This document shows, one piece after another, positions 1 through 8,312 of a DNA stretch of 64,000 nucleotides. The DNA is from Cellulomonas sp. Root485 (GTDB lineage: Bacteria; Actinomycetota; Actinomycetes; Actinomycetales; Cellulomonadaceae), in assembly GCF_001426705.1 (NCBI RefSeq), contig NZ_LMFC01000002.1, positions 1,015,905 through 1,079,904 of the forward strand, in the 5' to 3' direction. A program made the position numbers and the translations under genes. Numbering within the stretch: position 1 is the first letter of the stretch; every line of letters begins with the position of its first letter. The notes beneath the pieces are model-generated. The model did not search any database and was not told where the DNA came from. It saw only the letters and a program-made list of their open reading frames with translations.

Positions 1-32
1 GCGGGTGACGTACGCCACGTCCGCTCGGCCCG

Positions 33-1127
33 GTGAACTACCCTCGTCCCGTGCCGGACGATCGATCGCAGGACCTCGACTTCCTCGAGTCGACGGTCGG
101 GGAGCTCGACGCCGAGCTGCTCGGCGGCCCCCGCACCCTCAGCGCGCACGACCTCGCCGCGCGCGCCGGCATCGACATCGACGTCGTGCGCGGCTTCTGG
201 ACCACGATGGGCCTGCCCCACGCCGACCCGGACGAGCCGGTCTACACCGAGCGCGACGCCGAGGCGATCGACCGCGCGGCCGCCCTGGTCCGCGACCACG
301 GGCTGGACCTGCGCACGGTGATCACCGTGACCCGCGCGCTCGGGCACACCTCCGACCGGCTCGCCCTGTGGCAGGTCGAGGCCCTCGTGGAGGACATGGC
401 CGGCCGGTACGAGCTCGACGACACCTCCGCGCGGCTGCTCGTCCTCGACCGGCTCGCGTCCCTCGCGCCCGTCCTCGAGGCCCAGCTGGTCCACTCCTAC
501 CGCCGTCAGCTCGCCGCGATCGCCGGCCGCTACGCCGGGGAGTTCGGCCAGCTCCGCGCCCCTGGACCCGACCGGACCGCGCTCCCCCTGGCGCGCGCCG
601 TCGGGTTCGCCGACATGGTCTCCTTCACCCGCCGCACCGCAGGGCTCGGCTCCACCGACCTCTCCCAGTTCGTCCAGCGCTTCGAGGCCGCAGCGCGCGA
701 CATCGTCTCCGCCAACGGCGGCCGCGTCGTGAAGACGATCGGTGACGCGATCCTCTTCGTCGCCGACAGCGCCGCGACCGGCGCCCTCATCGCGCTCGAC
801 CTCGCGGACACCCTGGGCAAGGAGCTCGACGTCGACCGCGAGACGACGACCGGCGGGCTCTTCGAGGGCGCCCGTGGCGTCACCCCCGTGCGGGTCGGGC
901 TCGTGTGGGGGCGGGTGCTGTCGCGGTTCGGCGACGTCTTCGGGCCCGACGTGAACCTGGCCGCGCGGCTCACCGACATCGCGGACCCCAGCACCGTGCT
1001 GGTGGATGCCGGCACCGCCGAGGTCCTGTCCGCCGATGCGCGGTTCGTGCTCGAGCCCCGGCCGGCGCGACGGCTCGCGGGGATCGGCTCGGTCTCGCCG
1101 GTCCGGCTGCGGGCGGCCGGCGCCTGA
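33..1127 (+). CDS. Class III adenylyl/guanylyl cyclase with N-terminal regulatory domain
   Basis: This 364-residue protein is predicted to make cAMP (or cGMP). Its catalytic domain spans roughly residues 185-360. Metal-binding aspartates are visible at D194 (GFADMVSFT) and D238 (VVKTIGDA). K234 would contact the base, and FGPDVNLAAR supplies N308 and R312, so the catalytic set looks complete. The N-terminal half (about 30-170) is helical and resembles the regulatory domain of mycobacterial Rv1264-type soluble cyclases, which respond to pH; that link is by family resemblance only. No membrane segment is seen, so it is probably cytoplasmic. The start is GTG at the very edge of the window with no clear ribosome site, so an earlier start cannot be excluded. 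It converges on the SRAP gene. Confidence 0.85.
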   Translation: MNYPRPVPDDRSQDLDFLESTVGELDAELLGGPRTLSAHDLAARAGIDIDVVRGFWTTMGLPHADPDEPVYTERDAEAIDRAAALVRDHGLDLRTVITVTRALGHTSDRLALWQVEALVEDMAGRYELDDTSARLLVLDRLASLAPVLEAQLVHSYRRQLAAIAGRYAGEFGQLRAPGPDRTALPLARAVGFADMVSFTRRTAGLGSTDLSQFVQRFEAAARDIVSANGGRVVKTIGDAILFVADSAATGALIALDLADTLGKELDVDRETTTGGLFEGARGVTPVRVGLVWGRVLSRFGDVFGPDVNLAARLTDIADPSTVLVDAGTAEVLSADARFVLEPRPARRLAGIGSVSPVRLRAAGA

Positions 1128-1134
1128 GCACTGC

Positions 1135-1202
1135 CGAGATCGTGGGTCCGGCGCGAGCGCGTGGGTTCGCACCGACGCTCTCAGGTCGGACCCACGATCT
1201 CG
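1135..1202. terminator. 16-bp perfect inverted repeat between convergent genes
   Basis: Two perfect 16-bp arms, 1135-1150 and 1187-1202 (CGAGATCGTGGGTCCG and its complement), flank a 36-nt spacer. They lie between the ends of the cyclase and SRAP genes. The repeat may act as a bidirectional terminator. The long loop is unusual for one, and a dispersed palindromic repeat or protein-binding site is an alternative. Confidence 0.55.
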
Positions 1203-1211
1203 CGCGCCGGC

Positions 1212-1961
1212 CTACACCGGTCCTGCCTCGGGGTCGACCTCGTCGACCAGGGACGGGCCGTTGTTGGCGACCGTGTTGACGGCGGTGGAGACCGGGGTGG
1301 CGACGATGTCCGGCCCCGGGGTCTCCAGGAGCTCGCGGGCTCCGGCGGCGCCGACGGCGGGGTCCAGCCAGGCCGACCAGGCGTCCGACCGCAGCATCAG
1401 GGGCTGGCGGTCGTGGATGTGCGCGAGCTCGTCGGAAGCCGGTCGGGTGATGACGGTGGCGCTGACCACCCAGCGTGCGGGGTCGTCGTCGGCCTTGGTG
1501 GGGTCCTTCCAGAACTCGTACAGGCCCGCGAGCGCGACGACGTCGCCGTCGGCGGGGTGCAGGTAGAAGGGCTGCTTGCGCTTGCCTGCGGGCCCGGGCC
1601 CGCCGGGTGCAGCCTTCTTCCACTCGTAGTAGCCGTCGGCGGGCAGCAGTGCGCGGCGGACGGCGAACGGGCGCGCGAACGCCGACTTCTCCTCGAGCGA
1701 CTCCACCCGGGCGTTGATCATGCGGCTGCCGACGGAGATGTCCTTCGCCCACGACGGCACCAGGCCCCAGCGGGCCACCCGCAGCTGCCGGGTGATCTCC
1801 CCGGTCTCCTTGTCCGCGCGCTCCACGACCATGCGGACGCCGTCGGTGGGGGCGACGTTCCAGGACGGGCCCAGCAGGCGGACGTCGTCGGCGACGGTCG
1901 CGATGGCGAACTCGTCGGCCAGCGCCTGGTCCTCGCGGAAGGAGGCATATCGACCACACAT
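1212..1961 (-). CDS. SOS response-associated peptidase (SRAP/HMCES/YedK family)
   Basis: This 249-residue protein belongs to the SRAP family. Family members cap abasic sites in single-stranded DNA through a covalent bond with Cys2, which protects stalled replication forks. The start was set at the ATG giving MCGRYASF, because the catalytic Cys must be residue 2 after Met removal; an upstream in-frame ATG at 1994 would bury it. Other family signatures are the motifs SWNVAPT, MINARVESLEEK, PADGYYEWKK and the active-site His in IHDRQPLML. There is no strong ribosome site. A CAGGCT box 7 nt before the ATG hints at a leaderless transcript. The gene is divergent from a drug exporter and shares an 81-bp promoter region with it. 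Confidence 0.92.
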   Translation of the reverse strand: MCGRYASFREDQALADEFAIATVADDVRLLGPSWNVAPTDGVRMVVERADKETGEITRQLRVARWGLVPSWAKDISVGSRMINARVESLEEKSAFARPFAVRRALLPADGYYEWKKAAPGGPGPAGKRKQPFYLHPADGDVVALAGLYEFWKDPTKADDDPARWVVSATVITRPASDELAHIHDRQPLMLRSDAWSAWLDPAVGAAGARELLETPGPDIVATPVSTAVNTVANNGPSLVDEVDPEAGPV

Positions 1962-2007
1962 GGGGACCAGCCTGCCAGGTGCCGCCGACATCACATCCCG
2001 CTCGGAT

Positions 2008-2041
2008 CGAATCGATTCGTCTTCTGTGGGAGAATCGGTTC
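2008..2041. promoter_or_regulatory. Two tandem palindromic operator candidates
   Basis: A perfect 12-bp palindrome CGAATCGATTCG lies at 2008-2019. A near-copy, GAATCGGTTC, lies at 2032-2041. The GAATCG(A/G)TTC cores are 23 bp apart, about two helical turns, between the divergent SRAP and exporter genes. The second copy overlaps the ribosome-binding region of the exporter. A dimeric repressor site is inferred; no regulator gene is adjacent. Confidence 0.5.
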
Positions 2042-2042
2042 A

Positions 2043-3350
2043 ATGAGCTTGCGCACCACCACCTCTCCTTCCGCTGCGACCGGCCACGAGCCCGTCGCGG
2101 CTGTCGTGCCCTCCGGGGTCGGTCCGGCCGTCGACCCCGCGGCCACCGCGCAGTTCCGTCCCAACGCCAAGTACGTGCTGATGCTGGGGCTGATGTGCGC
2201 CCTGCCGGCCGTGTCCACCGACATGTACCTGCCGTCGCTGCCGGACGTGGCGCGTGACCTGAACACGTCGGCCACCGCGGCGCAGCTCACGATGACGGCG
2301 ATGCTCATCGGCGGCGCCGTCGGGCAGCTGGTCATCGGGCCGCTGTCGGACCGGTTCGGTCGGCGCAAGCCGGTGCTGATCGGTGTCGTCCTGCACGTCA
2401 TCACGTCGCTGCTGTGCGCGATCGCGCCTGCCATCGTGCCGCTGATCGGGCTGCGCACCGTCCAGGGCTTCTTCAACGCGTCGGCGACCGTCGTGGCGAT
2501 GGCGATCATCCGCGACCGGTTCGTGGGTGCCGACGCCTCGCGGCTGATGTCCCGGCTCATGCTCGTCATCGGGGTCGCACCGCTGTTCGCCCCGTCGCTC
2601 GGAGGCGTCATCGCCGGGCAGTGGGGCTGGCGGTCGGTGTTCGTCGCGCTCGCCGGGTTCGGCGTCGTGCTGTGGGTCGTCGTCTGGCGTCGGCTCCCGG
2701 AGACGCTGCCGCCCGAGCGGCGCCGGCAGGGGGGCCTGCGCACCGCGGTGTCCGGCTACCGCTCGCTGCTCCGGGACCGGCACTTCGTCGCGCTGGCGAT
2801 CCTGCCCGGGCTCGGCATGGCCGTGCTGATGAGCTACGTGGTCGCGTCGCCGTTCGTGCTCCGCGAGGGCTACGGGCTGTCGGCGACCGAGTTCTCGCTG
2901 CTCTTCGCGGTCAACGGCATCGGTCTGGTGCTGGGCGCCCAGGTGAACGCTTCCCTGGTGCGGCGGGTCGCCCCGATCCGGATCGTGCGCGTGGTGCTGC
3001 CGGTCTCGCTCGGGCTCACCGGCGTCCTGCTCGCGCTCGCGCTCACCGGCTGGGGAGGCCTGATCGCGCTGCTCGTGGTGCTGTGGCTGATCCTGGCGCT
3101 CGTCAACTTCGTCCCGCCGAACGCGTCGGCGCTGGCCCTCACCCGGCACGGGGAGATCGCGGGGACCGCCGCCGCGGTCATCGGGTCCATGCAGGCCGGT
3201 GTCGCAGGGCTCGTGAGCCCGCTGTCGGGCCTGCTGGGCGGCGACGCGGTCGCGATGGCGTCCGTGATGGTCGGTGCGTCGGTGGCGGCTCTGCTGGTGC
3301 TCGCGCTGGCCACCCCGGCGTACCGCCGCGACGGCGCCTGGGCCGTCTGA
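2043..3350 (+). CDS. Bcr/CflA-type multidrug MFS exporter
   Basis: This 435-residue, 12-helix major facilitator is of the Bcr/CflA drug:proton antiporter type. Family signatures are the first-helix motif STDMYLPSLPDVARDL (near residues 59-74), a loop 2-3 motif GPLSDRFGRRKPVL, and an antiporter-like RTVQGFFNASATVVAMAIIRD stretch in helices 4-5. The reading frame is open far upstream. The ATG at 2043 was chosen because GGGAG sits 10 nt before it and the preceding residues lack homology features. The N-terminal 35 residues are a hydrophilic, alanine-rich tail. Control by the tandem palindromes just upstream is likely. The substrate is unknown; bicyclomycin, sulfonamides or chloramphenicol are typical of the family. 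Confidence 0.88.
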   Translation: MSLRTTTSPSAATGHEPVAAVVPSGVGPAVDPAATAQFRPNAKYVLMLGLMCALPAVSTDMYLPSLPDVARDLNTSATAAQLTMTAMLIGGAVGQLVIGPLSDRFGRRKPVLIGVVLHVITSLLCAIAPAIVPLIGLRTVQGFFNASATVVAMAIIRDRFVGADASRLMSRLMLVIGVAPLFAPSLGGVIAGQWGWRSVFVALAGFGVVLWVVVWRRLPETLPPERRRQGGLRTAVSGYRSLLRDRHFVALAILPGLGMAVLMSYVVASPFVLREGYGLSATEFSLLFAVNGIGLVLGAQVNASLVRRVAPIRIVRVVLPVSLGLTGVLLALALTGWGGLIALLVVLWLILALVNFVPPNASALALTRHGEIAGTAAAVIGSMQAGVAGLVSPLSGLLGGDAVAMASVMVGASVAALLVLALATPAYRRDGAWAV

Positions 3351-3544
3351 GGGACCCGCGCGCGCACGGCCCGCGCCGCACCGACCCGTACGGGTGACGC
3401 TCTGACCAGGCTTTTCGCCCGCGGTCGGACAAAGCGCGCGGTGGACACGTCCGGCCCTGCCGCGCCAGTCCCGTCGGCCTTAACGTGCCCGTCGCGCGTC
3501 TCGGGCCCCGGGGTTGCGCACGGCCCTGGAAGGACCGACCCGCG
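3351..3544. other. Intergenic region upstream of the surface protein
   Basis: These 194 bases hold no convincing gene, tRNA or hairpin. An AT-richer patch (CTTTTCGCCC, and TTAACG near 3481) may contain the promoter of the following gene. GGAAGGA near 3528 is its ribosome site. Confidence 0.4.
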
Positions 3545-6046
3545 ATGCTGCGCCGCCTCCTGCTCTGCCTCCTCGTCGGCGCGCTCGCGCTCGGCGGCGC
3601 AGCGGTGCCCGCCGTCGCGTCGGGGAGCTCCGACCTGTTCCCGCAGGTGGCGGGAGTGGACGGCCCGTGCGACGCCACCCACCCGTGCCGTGCGGCGCTG
3701 GAGTGGCGGACCAACGCGTACGGGCCGGCGGGGGACACCCAGATCCAGCGGCGGACGCTGTTCACCGTTTACGCGGACGCGGGCGACCAGATCCTCACGG
3801 GGTCGTCGTCGATGGGGACCGGCAGCGCGGACATCGCCGTCTGGAACCCCGGCGTGGTGACGGACACGGAGGCGGCGACGCTTCCGACCGTCGTGGACGG
3901 CGTCAACGGGTTCAGCTGTGCGGCACACCGACCCGTCTCGACGAGCCTGGTGGGGCAGCTCACGACGCGCACCCAGGAGCTCGCCGGCCCGCGGTCCGTC
4001 GACGGTACGCAGAACCTGTCGGGCTACGTGCCCTGCGTCTACACAGCACCTTCCAACGGCCTGTACCGCGTGGCGTTCTACGGCGCCGCGGGGACCGGCA
4101 ACGCCGCCGACGGCAGCCCGGACCGGGACCTCGACCCGGGCACGTTCCGCGCCGCGGCGGGATCGTCGATCAACGCCTGGGACATCACCGTCCGCGACGG
4201 CGACGACCGGGCGTCGGTCGTCGACCTGCCCGGGCGGGCGTTCACGTACGTGCTGGCGGGCTTCACGGGCGGCAACCCGCGGCCGGTCACGATGCGGCTC
4301 TTCCTGAACACCCTCGACGGCTACCGCTACTCCGTCGACACCCACGGCTTCGACCCCAACGGCTTCGTCTTCTACGGCAACCGCGCGGGCTTCCTCGACG
4401 CCGACGGGACGACGCCGCTCAACCACGACGTCGTCGGGACGGGCACCAACCCGCAGACGCTCCCGTCGCTGGCCGGCGGGGTGCACCTGGCGCCGCCGGA
4501 GTACCCGTTGTCGTTCGAGCCGCTCGCGCCTCAGACCCTGGCGGCGCTGGGCATCCCCGCGACGCCGGTGCCGCCGACGCTGAGCGCCGTCGACTTCACC
4601 GGTCGCGCCACGGCCCACGGCAGCTTCGTCGGCCAGGGTGGGACGTTCACGCTCGACGCCGGGTCGGGCGGCACCTACGAGGTCGTCATCTCGCGCGACG
4701 GCGTCGACTTCGACCCGGGGCTGCCGGGCAACCGCGCGCTGCGCGGGCTGGTGCCCGCGGGCACGTTCACCGTGACGTGGGACGGCAACGACAACACCGG
4801 CACGGCGCTCCCCGTGAAGGACGGGTACGCAGTGCGTGCGGTGCTGCGTGCCGGCGAGTACCACGCACCGATGCTCGACGTGGAGAGCTCGACGCAGGGC
4901 GGCCCGAGCATCACGCTGCTCAACCCGCCGAACGGCGTCTGCCCGTTCACGGGCGCGACGAGCACCGGCAGCAACTGCACCCGCGTGTTCTTCGACGACC
5001 GCACCTACGTCTCGAGCACCGGGACGCGGGTCGGCGACCTCACGTCGGGCACCCTGTGCCCCGCGTTCGCGGGGGCGATGCCCGGCCGGCTGTTCGCCGA
5101 CCCCGCGGCCGGCGCCGACAGCACGGGCGCCGCCCGCGCGTTCGGCGACGGTGGAGGCCTCAACGCGAACCAGCACTGCCCCGCGACGGGCGGCACGCTC
5201 GGGGACGCCAAGGGCCTCGACCTGTGGACCTACTTCCCGTCCCAGCAGACCTCGACGTCGCTCGACGTGCTCCCGGACGTGGTCGCGACGGACGACGTCC
5301 ACACCACCCCGGTCGGCACCCCGCTCGTGGTGGCCGCGCCCGGTGTCCTGGCCAACGACGTGGGCACCGGCTTGTCCGTGGTGAGCTCCACCGCCCCGGC
5401 GCACGGCACGGTGACGACGAACCCGGACGGTTCCTTCACGTACACGCCGACGGCCGGCTACACGGGCCCGGACCAGTTCGACTACACGATCACCGACGAC
5501 CAGGGCCGGACCGACGTCGCCACGGTGCACCTCACCGTGACCCCGCTCGCCGTCGACGACACGTGGACCACCCCGGCCGGCACACCGCTCACGGTCCCGG
5601 CCCCGGGCGTCCTGGGCAACGACCTGGGTACCGGCCTGACCGCGGGCGCGCCGTCGGACCCGCCGCACGGCTCGGTGACGCTGGACCCGTCCGGCGCGCT
5701 GGTCTACACACCCGACCCCGGCTTCTCGGGCACGGACACGTTCACCTACACGGTGACCGACTCGGCGGGTCAGACGGCCGGCGCCACCGTGACCATCCAC
5801 GTGACGCCGCCGGTGCAGCCGTCGGTGGCGACCCCGCCGAGCCTGCAGGTGGTCGTCCCGCCGCCGGCTGCGCCCCCTGCCGTGCGGGCACCCAGCCTGA
5901 CGGTGACCGTCACCGTCCGTACCGGTGGGTCAGCGGGCCTCGCGACCACCGGCGCCGACCCCGTGTCGGCCCTCCTTCTCGCGTTCTCGCTGGTGGGCGC
6001 GGGTGTGGCGCTGTCCGTCGGGCGCCGCCGGCTCCGTCGGGACTGA
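3545..6046 (+). CDS. Secreted cell-wall-anchored protein with two Ig-like (Big_9/cadherin-like) repeats and LATTG sorting signal
   Basis: This 833-residue surface protein starts at the ATG at 3545, 10 nt after GGAAGGA. It begins with MLRRLLL and a signal peptide ending near AVASG. Residues about 30-560 form an unrecognised beta-rich extracellular region containing a FlgD-like patch (GTFTVTWDGNDNTG). Two tandem repeats of about 85 residues follow (about 580-665 and 666-755). Each has the pattern VDD..TTP.GTPL.V.APGVL.ND.GTGL and ends YTVTD..G, typical of cadherin-like Big_9 modules. The C-terminus has a linker, LATTG (799-803), a hydrophobic helix and RRRLRRD. LAXTG is the signal for class E sortases in actinobacteria. 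Adhesion or surface-layer function is inferred; the ligand is unknown. Confidence 0.85.
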   Translation: MLRRLLLCLLVGALALGGAAVPAVASGSSDLFPQVAGVDGPCDATHPCRAALEWRTNAYGPAGDTQIQRRTLFTVYADAGDQILTGSSSMGTGSADIAVWNPGVVTDTEAATLPTVVDGVNGFSCAAHRPVSTSLVGQLTTRTQELAGPRSVDGTQNLSGYVPCVYTAPSNGLYRVAFYGAAGTGNAADGSPDRDLDPGTFRAAAGSSINAWDITVRDGDDRASVVDLPGRAFTYVLAGFTGGNPRPVTMRLFLNTLDGYRYSVDTHGFDPNGFVFYGNRAGFLDADGTTPLNHDVVGTGTNPQTLPSLAGGVHLAPPEYPLSFEPLAPQTLAALGIPATPVPPTLSAVDFTGRATAHGSFVGQGGTFTLDAGSGGTYEVVISRDGVDFDPGLPGNRALRGLVPAGTFTVTWDGNDNTGTALPVKDGYAVRAVLRAGEYHAPMLDVESSTQGGPSITLLNPPNGVCPFTGATSTGSNCTRVFFDDRTYVSSTGTRVGDLTSGTLCPAFAGAMPGRLFADPAAGADSTGAARAFGDGGGLNANQHCPATGGTLGDAKGLDLWTYFPSQQTSTSLDVLPDVVATDDVHTTPVGTPLVVAAPGVLANDVGTGLSVVSSTAPAHGTVTTNPDGSFTYTPTAGYTGPDQFDYTITDDQGRTDVATVHLTVTPLAVDDTWTTPAGTPLTVPAPGVLGNDLGTGLTAGAPSDPPHGSVTLDPSGALVYTPDPGFSGTDTFTYTVTDSAGQTAGATVTIHVTPPVQPSVATPPSLQVVVPPPAAPPAVRAPSLTVTVTVRTGGSAGLATTGADPVSALLLAFSLVGAGVALSVGRRRLRRD

Positions 6047-6053
6047 ACCGCAG

Positions 6054-7277
6054 TCAGCCCCGGTGGAGCCGGCGCAGGCCGGCCACGGCCTGTGTCAGCA
6101 CCTCGTCGCGCTTGACGAACGTGAACCGCACCCACGACCGCAGCGCGCGGTCGACGTCGGACCCGGCGTGCGTGAAGGCGGTGACGGGGACGCCGACCAC
6201 GCCGGCCAGCCCGGGCAGGTCCCGGCACAGGGCGCCGCCGTCGGCGTACCCGAGGGGCGCGGCGTCGGCGAGCACGAAGTAGGTGCCCTGGGGCCGGACG
6301 ACCGTGAAGCCCGCGTCCTCGAGGCCCGCGCAGAGCAGGTCCCGGCGCCGGGACAGCGAGTGCGCCAGCTCGACCACCCACGCGGCCACGTCGGGGTCGC
6401 GCAGGGCGAACGCGACGGCCGGCTGGAACGGGGCACCGTTGACGTAGGTGAGGAACTGCTTGACGGTGCGGACGGCGGTGACCAGCGGCTCCGGCCCGGT
6501 GACCCAGCCGATCTTCCAGCCGGTGAACGAGAACGTCTTGCCGGCCGAGGAGATCGTCAGGGTCCGGTCGGCCATGCCGGGCAGGGTGGCGATCGGCGTG
6601 TGCACCGCCCCCGACCCGTCGAGCACCAGGTGCTCGTACACCTCGTCGGTGACGACGAGGGCGTCGTGCTCGACCGCGAGCCGGGCGATCGCGGCGAGCT
6701 CGGCGCGGGTCAGGACCGTCCCCGTGGGGTTGTGCGGGGTGTTCACCAGGACCAGCCGGGTCCGGGCCGTGAACGCGGCCGCGAGGGCGTCGAGGTCGAG
6801 GCGGAAGCCGTCGGCGGTCGCGACCAGCGGCGCGGTCGTGTGCGTGGCACCCGCGAGCGCGATGACGGCGGCGTAGGAGTCGTAGAACGGTTCGAGCGTG
6901 AGCACCTCGTCGCCCGGTCCGGCGAGCGCGAGCACTGTGGCCGCCAGGGCCTCCGTCGCACCGGCGGTGACCAGGACCTCGCGGTCGGGGTCCCAGCGCA
7001 GGCCGTAGTGCGACGCCTGGTGCTCGGCGACCGCCGACCGCAGCTCGGGGATCCCCGGTCCGGGCGGGTACTGGTTGGCACCGGCTGCGATCGCGTCCGC
7101 GGCGGCCTGCGCGACCGAGGCGGGGCCGTCGACGTCGGGGAAGCCCTGCCCCAGGTTCACCGCACCGGTGCGCGCGGCGAGGGCCGACATCTCGGCGAAC
7201 ACCGTGGCTCGGGGGACACCGTCGTCGCCCATCAGCCCGGTCGCGCGGGCGACGTCCTGCCAGCGGGGTGGGGTCAT
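6054..7277 (-). CDS. PLP-dependent class I/II aminotransferase (DapC/YbdL/kynurenine aminotransferase-like)
   Basis: This 407-residue fold-type I aminotransferase binds PLP through the Lys of SSAGKTFSFTGWKIGW. Other signatures are NLGQGFPDVDGP, NQYPPGPGIPELR (substrate loop), NTPHNPTG (Asn stacking residue), VTDEVYEHLV (Asp contacting the pyridine nitrogen) and the C-terminal Arg in WVRFTF. The GQGFPD and NQY motifs place it with the methionine/kynurenine aminotransferase and actinobacterial N-succinyldiaminopimelate aminotransferase group. Which substrate it uses cannot be read from sequence. No dap genes flank it. TAACCT lies 6 nt upstream of the ATG (7284-7289), with no Shine-Dalgarno sequence, so transcription is probably leaderless. 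Confidence 0.88.
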   Translation of the reverse strand: MTPPRWQDVARATGLMGDDGVPRATVFAEMSALAARTGAVNLGQGFPDVDGPASVAQAAADAIAAGANQYPPGPGIPELRSAVAEHQASHYGLRWDPDREVLVTAGATEALAATVLALAGPGDEVLTLEPFYDSYAAVIALAGATHTTAPLVATADGFRLDLDALAAAFTARTRLVLVNTPHNPTGTVLTRAELAAIARLAVEHDALVVTDEVYEHLVLDGSGAVHTPIATLPGMADRTLTISSAGKTFSFTGWKIGWVTGPEPLVTAVRTVKQFLTYVNGAPFQPAVAFALRDPDVAAWVVELAHSLSRRRDLLCAGLEDAGFTVVRPQGTYFVLADAAPLGYADGGALCRDLPGLAGVVGVPVTAFTHAGSDVDRALRSWVRFTFVKRDEVLTQAVAGLRRLHRG

Positions 7278-7339
7278 GCGAGGAGGTTACGGGGTGCCGA
7301 GGGCGACCCGTCGGCGACGGGTCGGGAGCGCTGGTGCGC

Positions 7340-7468
7340 TCAGACCACCAGTCCGGCCGCGGCGGTCAGGCCCGCGACCACGACGAGTGCCAGGGACGCC
7401 CAGGCTCCGACGATCCACCACTCCACGTGGTGTCGCCGCAGAACCCGCTGCGCCTGTCGTTCGGCCAT
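7340..7468 (-). CDS. Small single-pass membrane protein (42 aa), hypothetical
   Basis: A short ATG-to-TGA frame encodes 42 residues: a basic N-terminus (MAERQAQRVLRRHH) followed by one hydrophobic helix (about 18-42) containing Trp residues at the likely membrane interface. The codons keep the local GC-rich third-position bias. The topology fits a positive-inside single-pass protein. There is no good ribosome site, and the gene has no operon partner: it sits between the aminotransferase and a lipoprotein, all on the same strand. It is not recognised; it could also be chance. Confidence 0.4.
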   Translation of the reverse strand: MAERQAQRVLRRHHVEWWIVGAWASLALVVVAGLTAAAGLVV

Positions 7469-7548
7469 ACCGTCAAGATCGGCACGGGACCGCTCTGGTA
7501 CAACATCCCGCGCCGATGAGCGTGGAATTCACCCGAACACCACGCAAC

Positions 7549-7582
7549 GGATCGCCGTCCGGGCACAGACGGACGGCGATCC
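7549..7582 (-). terminator. Terminator of the coiled-coil lipoprotein gene
   Basis: A perfect 13-bp stem (7549-7561 with 7570-7582, GGATCGCCGTCCG) closes an 8-nt loop 19 nt downstream of the lipoprotein stop codon. There is no U-tract, as is common in high-GC actinobacteria. Confidence 0.75.
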
Positions 7583-7600
7583 CGGTCATGCGGGTGGGGG

Positions 7601-8128
7601 TCAGCTGTTCGCAGCCGTCTCGAGCTTGTCGCCCAGCGTGGTCAGCTGCTGGGCGAGCTGGTCGAGGGAGTCGGCGGCCTCGCCGGCGGCGTTCGCCTTC
7701 GCGGCGTCGAGCTCGGCCTTGGCGTCGGCAACCTGGGCCTCGGCGTCGGCCAGCGCCTGCTTCGAGGCGGCGTCGCCCTTGGCCTCGGCCTCGTCCAGGG
7801 CGGCCTGCGCATCGGCCACGGCGGTCTGCGCGTCGGCGACGGCCTGGTCGGCCTGCGCCTTGGCGGCGTCGTCGAGCGAGCCGAGCTGAGCCTTGACGTC
7901 CTCGATCTTCTGCTGGGCGGCGTCGGCCTCGGCCTTGGCGTCGTCGACCTGCGCCTTGAGGTCGTCGATCGCGCTACGTGCCTCGCTCGCGGCGTCCTTC
8001 GCCTGCTGCGCGGCGTCGTCGATGTCCGCGTCGGAGCACGCGGCGAGTCCGACGGCGAGCAGCGCGGCGACGACGGGAGCGCCGAGACGGGCGAGTCGCG
8101 GGCGGTTCGGGCTCATCGGGGCGGGCAT
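7601..8128 (-). CDS. Alanine-rich coiled-coil lipoprotein
   Basis: This 175-residue protein has a lipoprotein signal peptide ending in the lipobox GLAAC, with Cys31 as the lipidation site. The rest is almost entirely Ala, Asp, Glu, Lys, Gln and Leu in heptad-like order (about 35-170), predicting one long coiled coil anchored on the outer face of the membrane. GGAGGA 5 nt before the ATG at 8128 fixes the start. A perfect hairpin follows the stop. It resembles generic Lpp/YqjD-like or apolipoprotein-like repeats by composition only. A structural or envelope-spacing role is a guess; no catalytic motif is present. Confidence 0.7.
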   Translation of the reverse strand: MPAPMSPNRPRLARLGAPVVAALLAVGLAACSDADIDDAAQQAKDAASEARSAIDDLKAQVDDAKAEADAAQQKIEDVKAQLGSLDDAAKAQADQAVADAQTAVADAQAALDEAEAKGDAASKQALADAEAQVADAKAELDAAKANAAGEAADSLDQLAQQLTTLGDKLETAANS

Positions 8129-8264
8129 GAAGTCCTCCGGTGGGTCGTCGGGGTGCGGGGTGGTCCCACAGTCTGCCCGCGCAGCGGCCGACGCGCCCAG
8201 CGGAGACTCCCCGACATCCCGCCGGAGGTGCTGTGCGGGACATCGGGGGCCCGGTGGAGAACGG

Positions 8265-8301
8265 CCGACGCCCCGCCGGCTGGTGCACGGCGGGGCGTCG
8301 G
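8265..8301 (-). terminator. adhE terminator
   Basis: A perfect 14-bp GC-rich stem (8265-8278 with 8288-8301) with a 9-nt loop lies immediately downstream of the adhE stop codon on the minus strand. Confidence 0.8.
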
Positions 8302-8312
8302 GGGGCGAGCGG

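Noticed and set aside
1161-2042. N-terminal extension of the drug exporter by 294 residues
   Set aside because: It is antisense to the SRAP gene and lacks membrane or domain features; the ATG at 2043 has a ribosome site.
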